This document shows, one piece after another, positions 50,446-58,425 of a stretch of 64,000 bases of DNA. Positions within the stretch are counted from its first letter, which is position 1. The number at the start of each line of letters is the position of its first letter. The position numbers were made by a program, and so were the translations under genes. Origin of the DNA: Bacillus luti (lineage in GTDB: Bacteria > Bacillota > Bacilli > Bacillales > Bacillaceae_G); assembly GCF_001884105.1 (NCBI RefSeq), contig NZ_MACI01000069.1, positions 124,001-188,000 on the forward strand. The letters are read 5' to 3'. The notes under the pieces are model-generated. The model was not told the origin of the DNA, made no database searches, and saw only the letters and a program-made list of their open reading frames with translations.

Positions 50446-51786
50446 ATGTTACGAGGTATTATCATTGTATTATTAACAGTCGGTGTAGTAGGAACAGGAT
50501 ATTGGGGTTATAAAGAACACCAAGAGAAGAATGCAGTATTAATTCGAGCGGAAAATAGTTATCAACGTGCGTTTCATGATTTAGCGTATGAAGTTGATTT
50601 ATTACACGATAAAATTGGCACAACACTTGCGATGAATTCGCGTTCATCTTTATCACCTGCATTAGCGGATGTGTGGCGTTTAACATCTGAGGCTCGTTCA
50701 GATGTAGGACAACTTCCTTTAACATTAATGCCATTTAATAAAACAGAAGAATTTTTAGCGAATATCGGTGATTTTAGTTACCGTGCAGCCATTCGTGATT
50801 TAGAAAAAGAACCGTTAAATAATCAAGAATATAAAACGTTACAAACTTTATATTCGAATGCAGGAAATATACAAGATGAACTAAGAAAAGTACAACATCT
50901 TGTTTTGAAAAACAATTTACGTTGGATGGATGTAGAAATGGCGCTGGCATCAAACCGAGATCCAGCAGATAACACAATTATTGATGGATTGAAAACTGTA
51001 GAGAAAAACGTAACATCATATTCTTCTACAAACTTCGGACCGACCTTTACAAGTGCACAAAAAAATAAAAAAGGTGGATTTGAAGCAGAAGGGAAAGCAA
51101 TTTCGAAAGATGAGGCTGCCAAAATTGCAAAATCGTTTTTGAATTTGAAAGGAAACGAAAAAGTCGATGTTGAGAAAAGTGGAAAAGGTGCAAAAGAGTC
51201 TTTCTACAGTGTGAAAATTAAAGATCCGGCAACAAATAATGAGTATTATATGGATATTACAGGTAAAGGTGGATATCCAATTTGGGTAATGAATAATCGA
51301 GAAATTAAAGAGCAAAAAATCAGTTTAAATGACGCAGGAAGTAAAGGATTGACATTTTTGAAAGATCATAAGTTTAAAAATATGGAGCTGTATGATAGTT
51401 CTCAGTACGACAATATCGGTGTGTTTACGTATGTAGTAAATGAGAACGACGTACGTATTTATCCAGAAGCAATCCAAATGAAAATTGCTTTAGATGACGG
51501 TTCTATCGTTGGATTTTCGGCGAAAGAATATTTAGCATCACATCAAAAACGAACAATCCCTTCGGCAAAGCTAACTGCAGCAGAAGCAAGAAAGAAAATC
51601 AATCCTGATGTAAAGGTAATGGAAGAGCGAAAAGCAATGGTAGTAAACGATTTGCATAATGAAGTGCTTTGCTATGAATTTGTTGGTACTTTAGGAAAAG
51701 ACACGTACCAAATTTTCATTAATGCTAATAACGGTGCAGAGGAAAAAGTGAAAAAAATGCAAGCTGTTGAAAAAATTTATGATTAA
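50446..51786 (+). CDS. ypeB: germination protein YpeB
   Basis: YpeB is needed for SleB to be stably present in spores. The 446-residue protein has one N-terminal membrane anchor (about 4-22: IIIVLLTVGVVGTGYWGY), a helical domain and three PepSY-like units in the C-terminal half, visible as repeats such as ISKDEAAKIAKSFLNLKG and LTAAEARKKINPDVKV. It starts 15 nt after sleB with GAGCGGAGGTGGC before the ATG. Confidence 0.95.
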   Translation: MLRGIIIVLLTVGVVGTGYWGYKEHQEKNAVLIRAENSYQRAFHDLAYEVDLLHDKIGTTLAMNSRSSLSPALADVWRLTSEARSDVGQLPLTLMPFNKTEEFLANIGDFSYRAAIRDLEKEPLNNQEYKTLQTLYSNAGNIQDELRKVQHLVLKNNLRWMDVEMALASNRDPADNTIIDGLKTVEKNVTSYSSTNFGPTFTSAQKNKKGGFEAEGKAISKDEAAKIAKSFLNLKGNEKVDVEKSGKGAKESFYSVKIKDPATNNEYYMDITGKGGYPIWVMNNREIKEQKISLNDAGSKGLTFLKDHKFKNMELYDSSQYDNIGVFTYVVNENDVRIYPEAIQMKIALDDGSIVGFSAKEYLASHQKRTIPSAKLTAAEARKKINPDVKVMEERKAMVVNDLHNEVLCYEFVGTLGKDTYQIFINANNGAEEKVKKMQAVEKIYD

Positions 51787-51812
51787 ACTTTAATAGTAAA
51801 GTGGTGAAAATA

Positions 51813-52409
51813 GTGAAAACCCTAATATATATATTGATGCTCTGTTTCGTTATTACTGGATGTAGTATCGGAAAAAAAGATAATCCAAACGAAAAACCAG
51901 AACAAAAAAATGTCTCAATGAAAAATGTTAATTATACAAATAAATCAAATAAGCCAAATGAAAAAGCAGCAGATCATTTAGCATCGTTAGCTGCAAGCGT
52001 GCCTGGTGTGAATGATGCGACAGCAGTAGTAGTTGGGAAATATGCTATTGTAGGTATTGACGTAAAAGCGAAACTAGACCGAACTCGAGTGGAGTCAATT
52101 AAGTACTCTGTTGCAGAAAGTTTAAAAAACGATCCAGATGGTGCGAATGCAGTCGTTGTAGCAGATGTTGATACGTATGAAAGACTGAAACAAATTGGAA
52201 AGCAAATTAAAAAAGGAAAAACAGGCGAAGGTATACTTGATGAGTTAGCAGCAATTGTTGGCCGAGTAATGCCACAAGTTCCAAATGACATGATTGAAAA
52301 TCGAGAAACGAATCCAATTAAAGATAATGATAAACAATTACCTAAAGATGAAGAGAAAGAATTGAGAAAAGAACAAGATGACCAATCGAATAATCACTTA
52401 AATAAGTAA
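51813..52409 (+). CDS. YhcN/YlaJ family sporulation lipoprotein
   Basis: This is a 198-residue spore lipoprotein. The signal MKTLIYILMLCFVITGC gives a lipobox at VITGC. The core ADHLASLAASVPGVNDATAVVVGKYAIVGIDVKAKLDRTRVESIKYSVAESLKNDPDGANAVVVADVDTYERLKQIGKQI is the YhcN/YlaJ domain. Related lipoproteins affect germination in Bacillus. The GTG at 51813 is chosen since GGTGA lies 6 nt before it; two GTGs at 51801-51806 are alternatives. It is third in the sleB operon. Confidence 0.9.
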   Translation: MKTLIYILMLCFVITGCSIGKKDNPNEKPEQKNVSMKNVNYTNKSNKPNEKAADHLASLAASVPGVNDATAVVVGKYAIVGIDVKAKLDRTRVESIKYSVAESLKNDPDGANAVVVADVDTYERLKQIGKQIKKGKTGEGILDELAAIVGRVMPQVPNDMIENRETNPIKDNDKQLPKDEEKELRKEQDDQSNNHLNK

Positions 52410-52412
52410 AAT

Positions 52413-52445
52413 GAGCCTCGTACTACATTGTGCGAGGCTTATTTT
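52413..52445 (+). terminator. terminator after sleB operon
   Basis: AGCCTCGTAC and GTGCGAGGCT form a stem with one mismatch, followed by TATTTTA. Confidence 0.75.
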
Positions 52446-52517
52446 ACTTATTATTAAATATTCAGTTTATTTATAAGGGAATATATGGTTTAATTATGTA
52501 TGGGAGGGACAACTGTT

Positions 52518-52874
52518 ATGATGAAAAAAAGTGCATTGATATTATGTAGTTTATGCCTCAGTTTCAGTATGACAGCGTGTGAACAGACGAAAGAAGTGAA
52601 ACAGCAAACAGCTACTTCTTCTACTGTGACGGAAATTCAGCAGAAAGAATCTATAAATATAAACCATTTCACGAAAATAAATGAAGGAATGACTTATATG
52701 GAAGTGAAGGATTTAATCGGTTATGAAGGGGATTTACTCATAGAAGAAGGAGTAGAAGATTCTGCACAAATTAAACAAATTTTTGCTTGGAAGGGAAGCA
52801 GTCCTAAATCAATTGTTGAAATTACATTTCTAGATGGAATAGTACATTCTAAATCACAACAAGGTTTAAGTTAA
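52518..52874 (+). CDS. DUF3862-like lipoprotein, 118 aa
   Basis: A lipoprotein signal (MMKKSALILCSLCLSFSMTAC) is followed by a linker and a BLIP/SmpA-like alpha-beta unit: HFTKINEGMTYMEVKDLIGYEGDLLIEEG...IFAWKGSSPKSIVEITFLDG. This fits DUF3862. The role is unknown. GGGAGGG lies 10 nt before the ATG. Confidence 0.8.
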   Translation: MMKKSALILCSLCLSFSMTACEQTKEVKQQTATSSTVTEIQQKESININHFTKINEGMTYMEVKDLIGYEGDLLIEEGVEDSAQIKQIFAWKGSSPKSIVEITFLDGIVHSKSQQGLS

Positions 52875-52900
52875 AAAGATAAAAAACAGGAGAGTTTAGC

Positions 52901-53398
52901 ATGAACATACATACAGGGGAAATTCAATTAGTTCCATATAAAGAGCAATATAAAGAAAGAATACAATCATTTACTTTACCAAGTGAACAAGTTCAATTTA
53001 CATCCGATCCAGGTGAATTACTGGAGAAAGCCAAAAATGATCGCACGAAAAATGTGATTGTTATTTTAGATTACAACAGGGTACCTGTAGGTGTTTTCGC
53101 ATTACAAACGGGAGATAGAGTACAGGAATTTACAAATAATGAGAATGCTTTACTTTTAACATCCTTTTCTATAAATCACAATCGTCAAAGGAAAGGATAC
53201 GCTAAAAAGTCATTGTTACTATTAGCAGAGTTTGTAAAACACTATTTCCCAATAAAAAATGAAGTTGTACTTGCTGTGAATGAAAGGAATATTCCAGCAC
53301 AAAATTTATATGAAAAAGTTGGCTTCCAAGATAAAGGTTTAAGAAGAATGGGCCCCATTGGCCAACAAATCATAATGCATTTACCTATAATGAAATAA
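52901..53398 (+). CDS. GNAT family N-acetyltransferase
   Basis: This 165-residue acetyltransferase has ILDYNRVPVGVFALQTG, the loop LTSFSINHNRQRKGYAKKSLLLLAEFV (QRKGYAK for acetyl-CoA) and NERNIPAQNLYEKVGFQDKGLRRMGPIG. AGGAGAG precedes the ATG. The gene is 26 nt after the lipoprotein gene. The substrate is unknown. Confidence 0.87.
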   Translation: MNIHTGEIQLVPYKEQYKERIQSFTLPSEQVQFTSDPGELLEKAKNDRTKNVIVILDYNRVPVGVFALQTGDRVQEFTNNENALLLTSFSINHNRQRKGYAKKSLLLLAEFVKHYFPIKNEVVLAVNERNIPAQNLYEKVGFQDKGLRRMGPIGQQIIMHLPIMK

Positions 53399-53521
53399 TG
53401 AGATGAAAACTTGCTCTTGAATAATCATGTAGTAAGTTTTTTTATTATAATCACTTTCGGTGTAAAATATATGTGTATAAAATGAAATTGTTAAGTCCAT
53501 TTAAATGTAAGGGGTAATGAT

Positions 53522-54058
53522 ATGACAATCTATATCGCACTACTAAGGGGAATCAATGTAGGTGGACATAAAGTAATTAAAATGGCTGATTTGAAAAAAG
53601 TGTTTGAATCAATAGGATTAAAACAAGTAAAAACATATATACAAAGCGGTAATATCGTATTCGAATCAGAGGAAGATATAGACTTTCTAAAGGGACGAAT
53701 ACAATCTGAAATTAAAAACGTTTTCGATTTCGATGTTCCAGTCATGCTAAGAACATATGATGAATTTATAAATATTATAAAAAGGTGTCCTTATGAAGCT
53801 CATTCATTGCTAGAGGGAGAAAGTCTACACGTTGCTTTCTTAGCGAATGAACTTTCTGAAAAAGAACAAGATCAGTTGCTTATTCAAAAAAATGAGACTG
53901 AAGATTGTTATATACATGAAAAAGCTGTGTACTTATTTTTCAAAAATAGCATTCGGAATTCTAAATTAATGAACCAGTTGCAGAAGTTACATATACTAGC
54001 TACAGTAAGAAATTGGCGGACTGTGAATAAATTAAAAGCGATGGTTGAGGCGATGTAA
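53522..54058 (+). CDS. DUF1697 family protein
   Basis: The 178-residue protein fits DUF1697. Its start (MTIYIALLRGINVGGHKVIKMADLKKVFESIGLKQVKTYIQSGNIVFES) is the strongly conserved family signature, and the end (NSKLMNQLQKLHILATVRNWRTVNKLKAM) also agrees. The family has no established function. AAGGGGTAATG precedes the start. Confidence 0.9.
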   Translation: MTIYIALLRGINVGGHKVIKMADLKKVFESIGLKQVKTYIQSGNIVFESEEDIDFLKGRIQSEIKNVFDFDVPVMLRTYDEFINIIKRCPYEAHSLLEGESLHVAFLANELSEKEQDQLLIQKNETEDCYIHEKAVYLFFKNSIRNSKLMNQLQKLHILATVRNWRTVNKLKAMVEAM

Positions 54059-54061
54059 ATA

Positions 54062-54103
54062 TAAAAAGATGAGATTTTCTGTATAAAGAAAATCTCATCT
54101 TTT
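54062..54103. terminator. shared convergent terminator
   Basis: AAAAAGATGAGATTTTCT pairs with AGAAAATCTCATCTTTTT around GTATAA between convergent genes. Confidence 0.92.
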
Positions 54104-54504
54104 TATTTATATTGTTTTGCGACTATAAGTTCGACAATAGGATAAATAAAGAATGAAGAGCAAAGTGCGATAAAAAGAGGTAGATTCTTTATTTCATCAA
54201 GTAATAGGAATGCAAATCCTTCTGATAATATTAAAATAAAAAACATAAGGCATATAAGTACAAAATAAGCAATTTTAAAGCTTTTATATTTGATTTGCTG
54301 TCCCATTTCATCTTGGCTTTCTTCCGATACTCCATTTGGATCTCCCCAAGTAATTTGATTAATTAAATTACCAAGTATTAACGAAAAAGCGAATATTGTT
54401 CCTCCCAAAATCGAACCTTCTGTTACATATTTATATGCGCCATGTATGAGGACTCCGATTAATGAAAAAACGATAATCATGAAAATAAATTTTTTATGCT
54501 TCAA
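54103..54504 (-). CDS. four-TM hypothetical membrane protein, 133 aa
   Basis: The protein has four hydrophobic segments (about 6-24, 33-49, 77-97 and 104-124). A cytoplasmic loop carries ESQDEMGQQIKYKSFK, which resembles the D-E-x-x-x-x-I-x-x-K-S motif of several small Bacillus membrane DUF families, but I cannot place it. The gene is convergent with DUF1697 and its upstream region is shared with the ParM-like gene. Confidence 0.65.
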   Translation of the reverse strand: MKHKKFIFMIIVFSLIGVLIHGAYKYVTEGSILGGTIFAFSLILGNLINQITWGDPNGVSEESQDEMGQQIKYKSFKIAYFVLICLMFFILILSEGFAFLLLDEIKNLPLFIALCSSFFIYPIVELIVAKQYK

Positions 54505-54636
54505 TTTAGAAATGACACCTCCATAGTTGTAAAAAACTCTTTACACTAATAGTATAAAATTGGAAAAGTTCTATGTCAAATACTTTTTACATAAAGGGCG
54601 AGAATATGATATTTTGTTTTAAAGATAAATAAAAAA

Positions 54637-54657
54637 TTACATTACATTTGAATGTAA
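54637..54657 (+). promoter_or_regulatory. inverted repeat upstream of parM-like gene
   Basis: TTACATT and AATGTAA are perfect inverted arms around ACATTTG, 56 nt upstream of the actin-like gene. This could be a binding site for the small partner protein. No array of longer iterons is visible. Confidence 0.35.
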
Positions 54658-54712
54658 AAGAATGGGCTCGCATATATTTGGAAGGGATGTCAGATTAATT
54701 TAGGGGGTAGTT

Positions 54713-55882
54713 ATGTCTATTCTTTTAAAAGCTGGTGCTGATGCAGGAAATAACGGTTTGAAGTTAATGGTGAAAGGGCAAGATCCTATTTTTATTCCGA
54801 GTATATATTCTTTATATATAGGAGAGCCTACAGGATTGTTAGATGAGGGAGATGTTTCATTATCTGAATTAGAAAATCACATTGACGTGACCATTAGTTC
54901 TCCATCGTTAATGTTAAATAACGTGAGGTATATCGTTGGAGAAAAAGTCATTCAAGATCAATTAAAAGGTACTGAGGTTGAGAAAAAATCGAATAAGTCG
55001 ACGGATGAGTTAATGGTTATTACAATACTATCAGGTTTAGCGGTAAGTGCTATGCGTCAAAGTCCAACTTCTAGTCATATTAACATTCGATATGATTTAT
55101 CTGTTGCTCTTCCTATGCAACTTATTACGCAAGAAATAGCTGCGGAAAATGCAAAACGTTATATGGGTAACCATAAAGTTGTGTTCCATTATCCAAACGG
55201 ACGTGATGTGACAATTAATATTTCTATCGAATATTGTAAATGCCTACCTGAGGGCGCTTCTGGGACGTGGGGCATTGTATATGATGAAGAAGGAAATGTT
55301 GTGAAACATAAAATAGAATGTGAACCGAATCAAGTTTCAGAAATTGATTTTGTTGATAAAACACTATTATCTTTTGATATTGGCGCAGGGACGACAGAAG
55401 AAGTAGTTTCACTAGGTGTAAACTTTCGACCGCAACTAAGTAAAGGCTTATCATACGGTGTGAAAGAAACATTACTACAAGTAATTACGAGATGGAACCG
55501 GAAGTATCCAACAAAGACGATTGATAGCATTACAGAGTTTAACCAAATTTATTTAAATGAAAAGCATCCAAGAAATGCGTTATTAGTTGAAGAGTCACAA
55601 CCAGCATTATTAGGTTTAGCAGCGCGTGTCGCAACGGATATTATAAACAAAATTGATGATATGAAAGACGATCCATACGTGTTTATTTATGGTGGGGGCG
55701 CAGTTATCATTAAAAATAGCTTGAAAATGATTTTAAAACAAAAAGGACGTTTAACGAATGTAATCTTTGTAGATAATCCATTATTTACAAATGCAAGAGG
55801 ATTATTAGTCTACACTTGTTCGCCAAAGTATAGAGAACATAAACAAAAAGAGTTAGGATTTACAAACTTAACGATAAGTTAG
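54713..55882 (+). CDS. ParM/StbA-family actin-like ATPase
   Basis: This 389-residue protein has the actin/Hsp70 ATPase fold of plasmid-segregation filaments. The phosphate-1 loop is KAGADAGNNGLKL (about 6-18), the phosphate-2 loop is LLSFDIGAGTTEEVV and the adenosine loop is VFIYGGGAVIIK. ParM proteins polymerise and push plasmids apart through a DNA-bound adaptor. Here the surroundings look chromosomal, and a small basic gene follows 11 nt later as the likely adaptor. GGGGGTAG precedes the ATG. Confidence 0.88.
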   Translation: MSILLKAGADAGNNGLKLMVKGQDPIFIPSIYSLYIGEPTGLLDEGDVSLSELENHIDVTISSPSLMLNNVRYIVGEKVIQDQLKGTEVEKKSNKSTDELMVITILSGLAVSAMRQSPTSSHINIRYDLSVALPMQLITQEIAAENAKRYMGNHKVVFHYPNGRDVTINISIEYCKCLPEGASGTWGIVYDEEGNVVKHKIECEPNQVSEIDFVDKTLLSFDIGAGTTEEVVSLGVNFRPQLSKGLSYGVKETLLQVITRWNRKYPTKTIDSITEFNQIYLNEKHPRNALLVEESQPALLGLAARVATDIINKIDDMKDDPYVFIYGGGAVIIKNSLKMILKQKGRLTNVIFVDNPLFTNARGLLVYTCSPKYREHKQKELGFTNLTIS

Positions 55883-55893
55883 TTGGTGGAAAC

Positions 55894-56229
55894 ATGCGAT
55901 CTAGGCGATATAAACGTGGTGATCGAGTAAAAATCAATATTCATAAATCAGTATCACCTGAAATGCTTGCGTGGCTGAATAAACAATCAAACCCAACTAA
56001 TTTCTTTTTCTTTGCAGCACAGCAATTATTTAAACAAGTAGGAGATATTGATGTGTCAAAAACTATACCAAGTAGCCATGTTTTCTCATTATATATAGAG
56101 CCAACATCACTATTAAAGATTGAAGTAAATCCTTTTAAAAACATACCACTGGAAGTAAATAAATCCACCGAAAGTACAAAAAAAAAATCATGGGATTCTG
56201 TTGATCAATTAGATTGTCCTTTTTTTTAA
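55894..56229 (+). CDS. small ParM partner, putative RHH adaptor
   Basis: The 111-residue protein is basic at the N-terminus (MRSRRYKRGDRVKINIHKS). The strand RVKINIHKS followed by helices SPEMLAWLNKQSN and TNFFFFAAQQLFKQVG looks like a ribbon-helix-helix domain, as in ParR-type adaptors. The C-terminal half is low in structure and ends DSVDQLDCPFF, which could be the filament-binding tail. It starts 11 nt after the ParM-like gene, so the two form one unit. The family assignment is inference. Confidence 0.65.
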   Translation: MRSRRYKRGDRVKINIHKSVSPEMLAWLNKQSNPTNFFFFAAQQLFKQVGDIDVSKTIPSSHVFSLYIEPTSLLKIEVNPFKNIPLEVNKSTESTKKKSWDSVDQLDCPFF

Positions 56230-56250
56230 ACATAGAAAAATTAATGAAGT

Positions 56251-56287
56251 GCCCATCACTATACATACGGATGCAGTGATGGGCTTT
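56251..56287 (+). terminator. terminator after parM-like unit
   Basis: GCCCATCACT and AGTGATGGGC form a perfect stem around a 14-nt loop, followed by TTTTG. Confidence 0.85.
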
Positions 56288-56300
56288 TGTTTGTGTATAG

Positions 56301-56345
56301 CCAATAAATAGAAGGAGCACTAGATGTGCCCCTTCTATTTATTGG
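56301..56345 (-). terminator. terminator after alpha/beta hydrolase
   Basis: CCAATAAATAGAAGG with CCTTCTATTTATTGG form a long stem extended by GCAC/GTGC around TAGAT, just past the 3' end of the minus-strand hydrolase gene. Confidence 0.8.
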
Positions 56346-56351
56346 TTCTAT

Positions 56352-57206
56352 CTATATTTTTGATGTATGTTCTATAACTGCTTGCACTATGTCCTCCCAG
56401 TCATCAGGATGATTTTCATGTCCCGCGCCTTCAAGAGTTAATAGTACTGATTTTGGAATTGCATCAATTAGCGCCAGACCATGTTCAAATGGGAGTGCTG
56501 TATCATCTGTTCCGTGAATGACTAATGTGGGTGCTTGTATGAAGTGGAGTATACCTTCATAAGCATCATCACCTTGAAGTAAAGCGTGATTAAACATACT
56601 CAATAGATTGTTAGCACGTTCTATTTCTTGTTTTACTTGTTTATAAACCCTATTTTCATCAAAGATTCGTTTTGATCCGCAAAGTAGACGAGAGCCTGAG
56701 ACTAAATACTCTGCTACAGCATTTTGATTTGTCCAATCTATATTTTTACCATTTACGTGATGTGTTAAAATTCTTTCATCCATTGGGGGTAAATCACGAG
56801 TGTTGTTATCAGATCCTATTACACTTGTAGCTAGTAAAGTTAACGTTAATATTCTTTCAGGGTGTTTTACAGCGGCAATTTGAGCAATCATACCACCTAA
56901 TGACATACCAAATAGATGTGCTTTATCAATATGATACGCATCTAGTACCCCAATCGCATCTTCAGCCATATCCGTAACGGAATAATTAGAAGTTCCAGGT
57001 TCATATGCGATAGAGCGTCCCACATCACGGTTATCAAAACGAATAACAAATTTCCCTGTGTTCGCCAACCGTTCACAAAACTCTTCATCCCAATAAACCA
57101 TTGAGCACGTAGCACCCATAATTAATAAAATAGTTGGATTTTTAGGGTTCCCAAAGCTTTCTGTACATATATCAATCCCGTTTATTTTAAATATTTTTTC
57201 AGTCAT
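56352..57206 (-). CDS. alpha/beta hydrolase
   Basis: This 284-residue alpha/beta hydrolase has LIMGATCSMVYWDEEFCERLA as the oxyanion region, FDNRDVGRS, the nucleophile elbow LFGMSLGGMIAQIAA (Ser in GMSLGG), the acid in TLVIHGTDDTALPFEHG and the His in LEGAGHENHPDDW. The pattern resembles esterases and aclacinomycin methylesterase-like enzymes. The substrate is unknown. There is no signal peptide. Confidence 0.9.
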   Translation of the reverse strand: MTEKIFKINGIDICTESFGNPKNPTILLIMGATCSMVYWDEEFCERLANTGKFVIRFDNRDVGRSIAYEPGTSNYSVTDMAEDAIGVLDAYHIDKAHLFGMSLGGMIAQIAAVKHPERILTLTLLATSVIGSDNNTRDLPPMDERILTHHVNGKNIDWTNQNAVAEYLVSGSRLLCGSKRIFDENRVYKQVKQEIERANNLLSMFNHALLQGDDAYEGILHFIQAPTLVIHGTDDTALPFEHGLALIDAIPKSVLLTLEGAGHENHPDDWEDIVQAVIEHTSKI

Positions 57207-57401
57207 AGCGTTCTCTCCATTTCTTTTGAATTTAATTAAAAATACAATTTTGAATGATTCTTAGCTGTGTGTAAGTTTCGTTTTGGAATGCATAATGCTT
57301 CTTACGTAATTACCCCCAAAAATAAGTTTATGATAATTCAAAGCAAAAAATTTTGAGAAATATTTGTATGTTATTAAAATAAACAGCAAGGAGGAGAGGA
57401 A

Positions 57402-58328
57402 ATGAAAGCAATTGTTATTGAGCAATACGGTAGTGTTGAAGAATTACAAGAAAGACAAGTTTTAAAACCGGTTGTTAAAGGTAACGAGGTATTAATTCGG
57501 ATTTTCGCAACATCTATTAATCCTGTTGATTGGAAAATTAGAAAGGGAGACTTACAAAAACAGTTACAGTTTTCATTTCCGATTATTTTAGGGTTAGATG
57601 TAGCTGGAGTTATTGAAGAAGTTGGGGAAGAGGTAGAGTGTTTCAAAATAGGAGATAGGGTGTATACGAAACCTGAAAATATAGGGCAGGGCTCTTATGC
57701 TGAATTCATTACAGTAAAATCGGACTTAGTATCCTATATGCCTACAAATCTAAGTTTTGAAGAGGCAGCTTCTATTCCTCTTGCAGGGCTTACAGCGTGG
57801 CAAAGTCTTGTAGATTATGCAGAAATAAAAGAACATGACCGAGTACTCGTTCACGCTGGAGCTGGTGGAGTTGGAAGTTTGGCAATCCAAATTGCAAAAT
57901 CATTTGGAGCTTTTGTTGCGACAACTGCGAGTAGTAAGAATGAAGAGTTTTTAAAGTCTTTAGGAGCAGATCTTGTTATTGATTATAAAAAAGATAAATT
58001 TGAAGAACTACTATCAAATTTTGATATTGTATTAGATACAATAGGTGGGGAAGTACAAGAAAAAAGTTTTCAAATTATAAAGCCTGGTGGTGTTTTAGTT
58101 TCGATTGTCCATGAACCAATTCAAAAAGTAAAAGGGATAAAATCAGGGTTTTTATGGCTAAAACCAAACGGAAAGCAATTAGAAGTATTATCAAACTTAA
58201 TTTTATACGGAAAAATAAAACCAATTATAAGTAAAGTAGTACCGTTTAGTGAGAAAGGGATTAGAGAAGCCCACATATTGAGTGAAAGTCAGCATGTTAG
58301 AGGTAAGATTGTAATTAAAATGGAATGA
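57402..58328 (+). CDS. zinc-independent quinone oxidoreductase (MDR)
   Basis: This is an NAD(P)H-dependent medium-chain reductase of 308 residues: MKAIVIEQYGSVEELQERQVLKPVVKGNEVLIRIFATSINPVDWKIRKG, LGLDVAGVIEEVGEEV, IPLAGLTAWQSLVDYA and VLVHAGAGGVGSLAIQIAKSFGA (cofactor motif). The structural and catalytic zinc cysteines of alcohol dehydrogenases are absent, as in quinone oxidoreductases. GGAGGAGAGG precedes the ATG. Confidence 0.9.
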   Translation: MKAIVIEQYGSVEELQERQVLKPVVKGNEVLIRIFATSINPVDWKIRKGDLQKQLQFSFPIILGLDVAGVIEEVGEEVECFKIGDRVYTKPENIGQGSYAEFITVKSDLVSYMPTNLSFEEAASIPLAGLTAWQSLVDYAEIKEHDRVLVHAGAGGVGSLAIQIAKSFGAFVATTASSKNEEFLKSLGADLVIDYKKDKFEELLSNFDIVLDTIGGEVQEKSFQIIKPGGVLVSIVHEPIQKVKGIKSGFLWLKPNGKQLEVLSNLILYGKIKPIISKVVPFSEKGIREAHILSESQHVRGKIVIKME

Positions 58329-58394
58329 TAATGAAAATATTATTTATATGGTGAGTTGTATTTAATAAAAAGCAATTAGAACGCGTCAGAATTT

Positions 58395-58424
58395 AATACC
58401 CCAAAATATTTTGGGGTATTTGCT
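58395..58424. terminator. shared convergent terminator
   Basis: AATACCCCAAAAT and ATTTTGGGGTATT form a perfect palindrome between convergent genes. Confidence 0.85.
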
Positions 58425-58425
58425 T

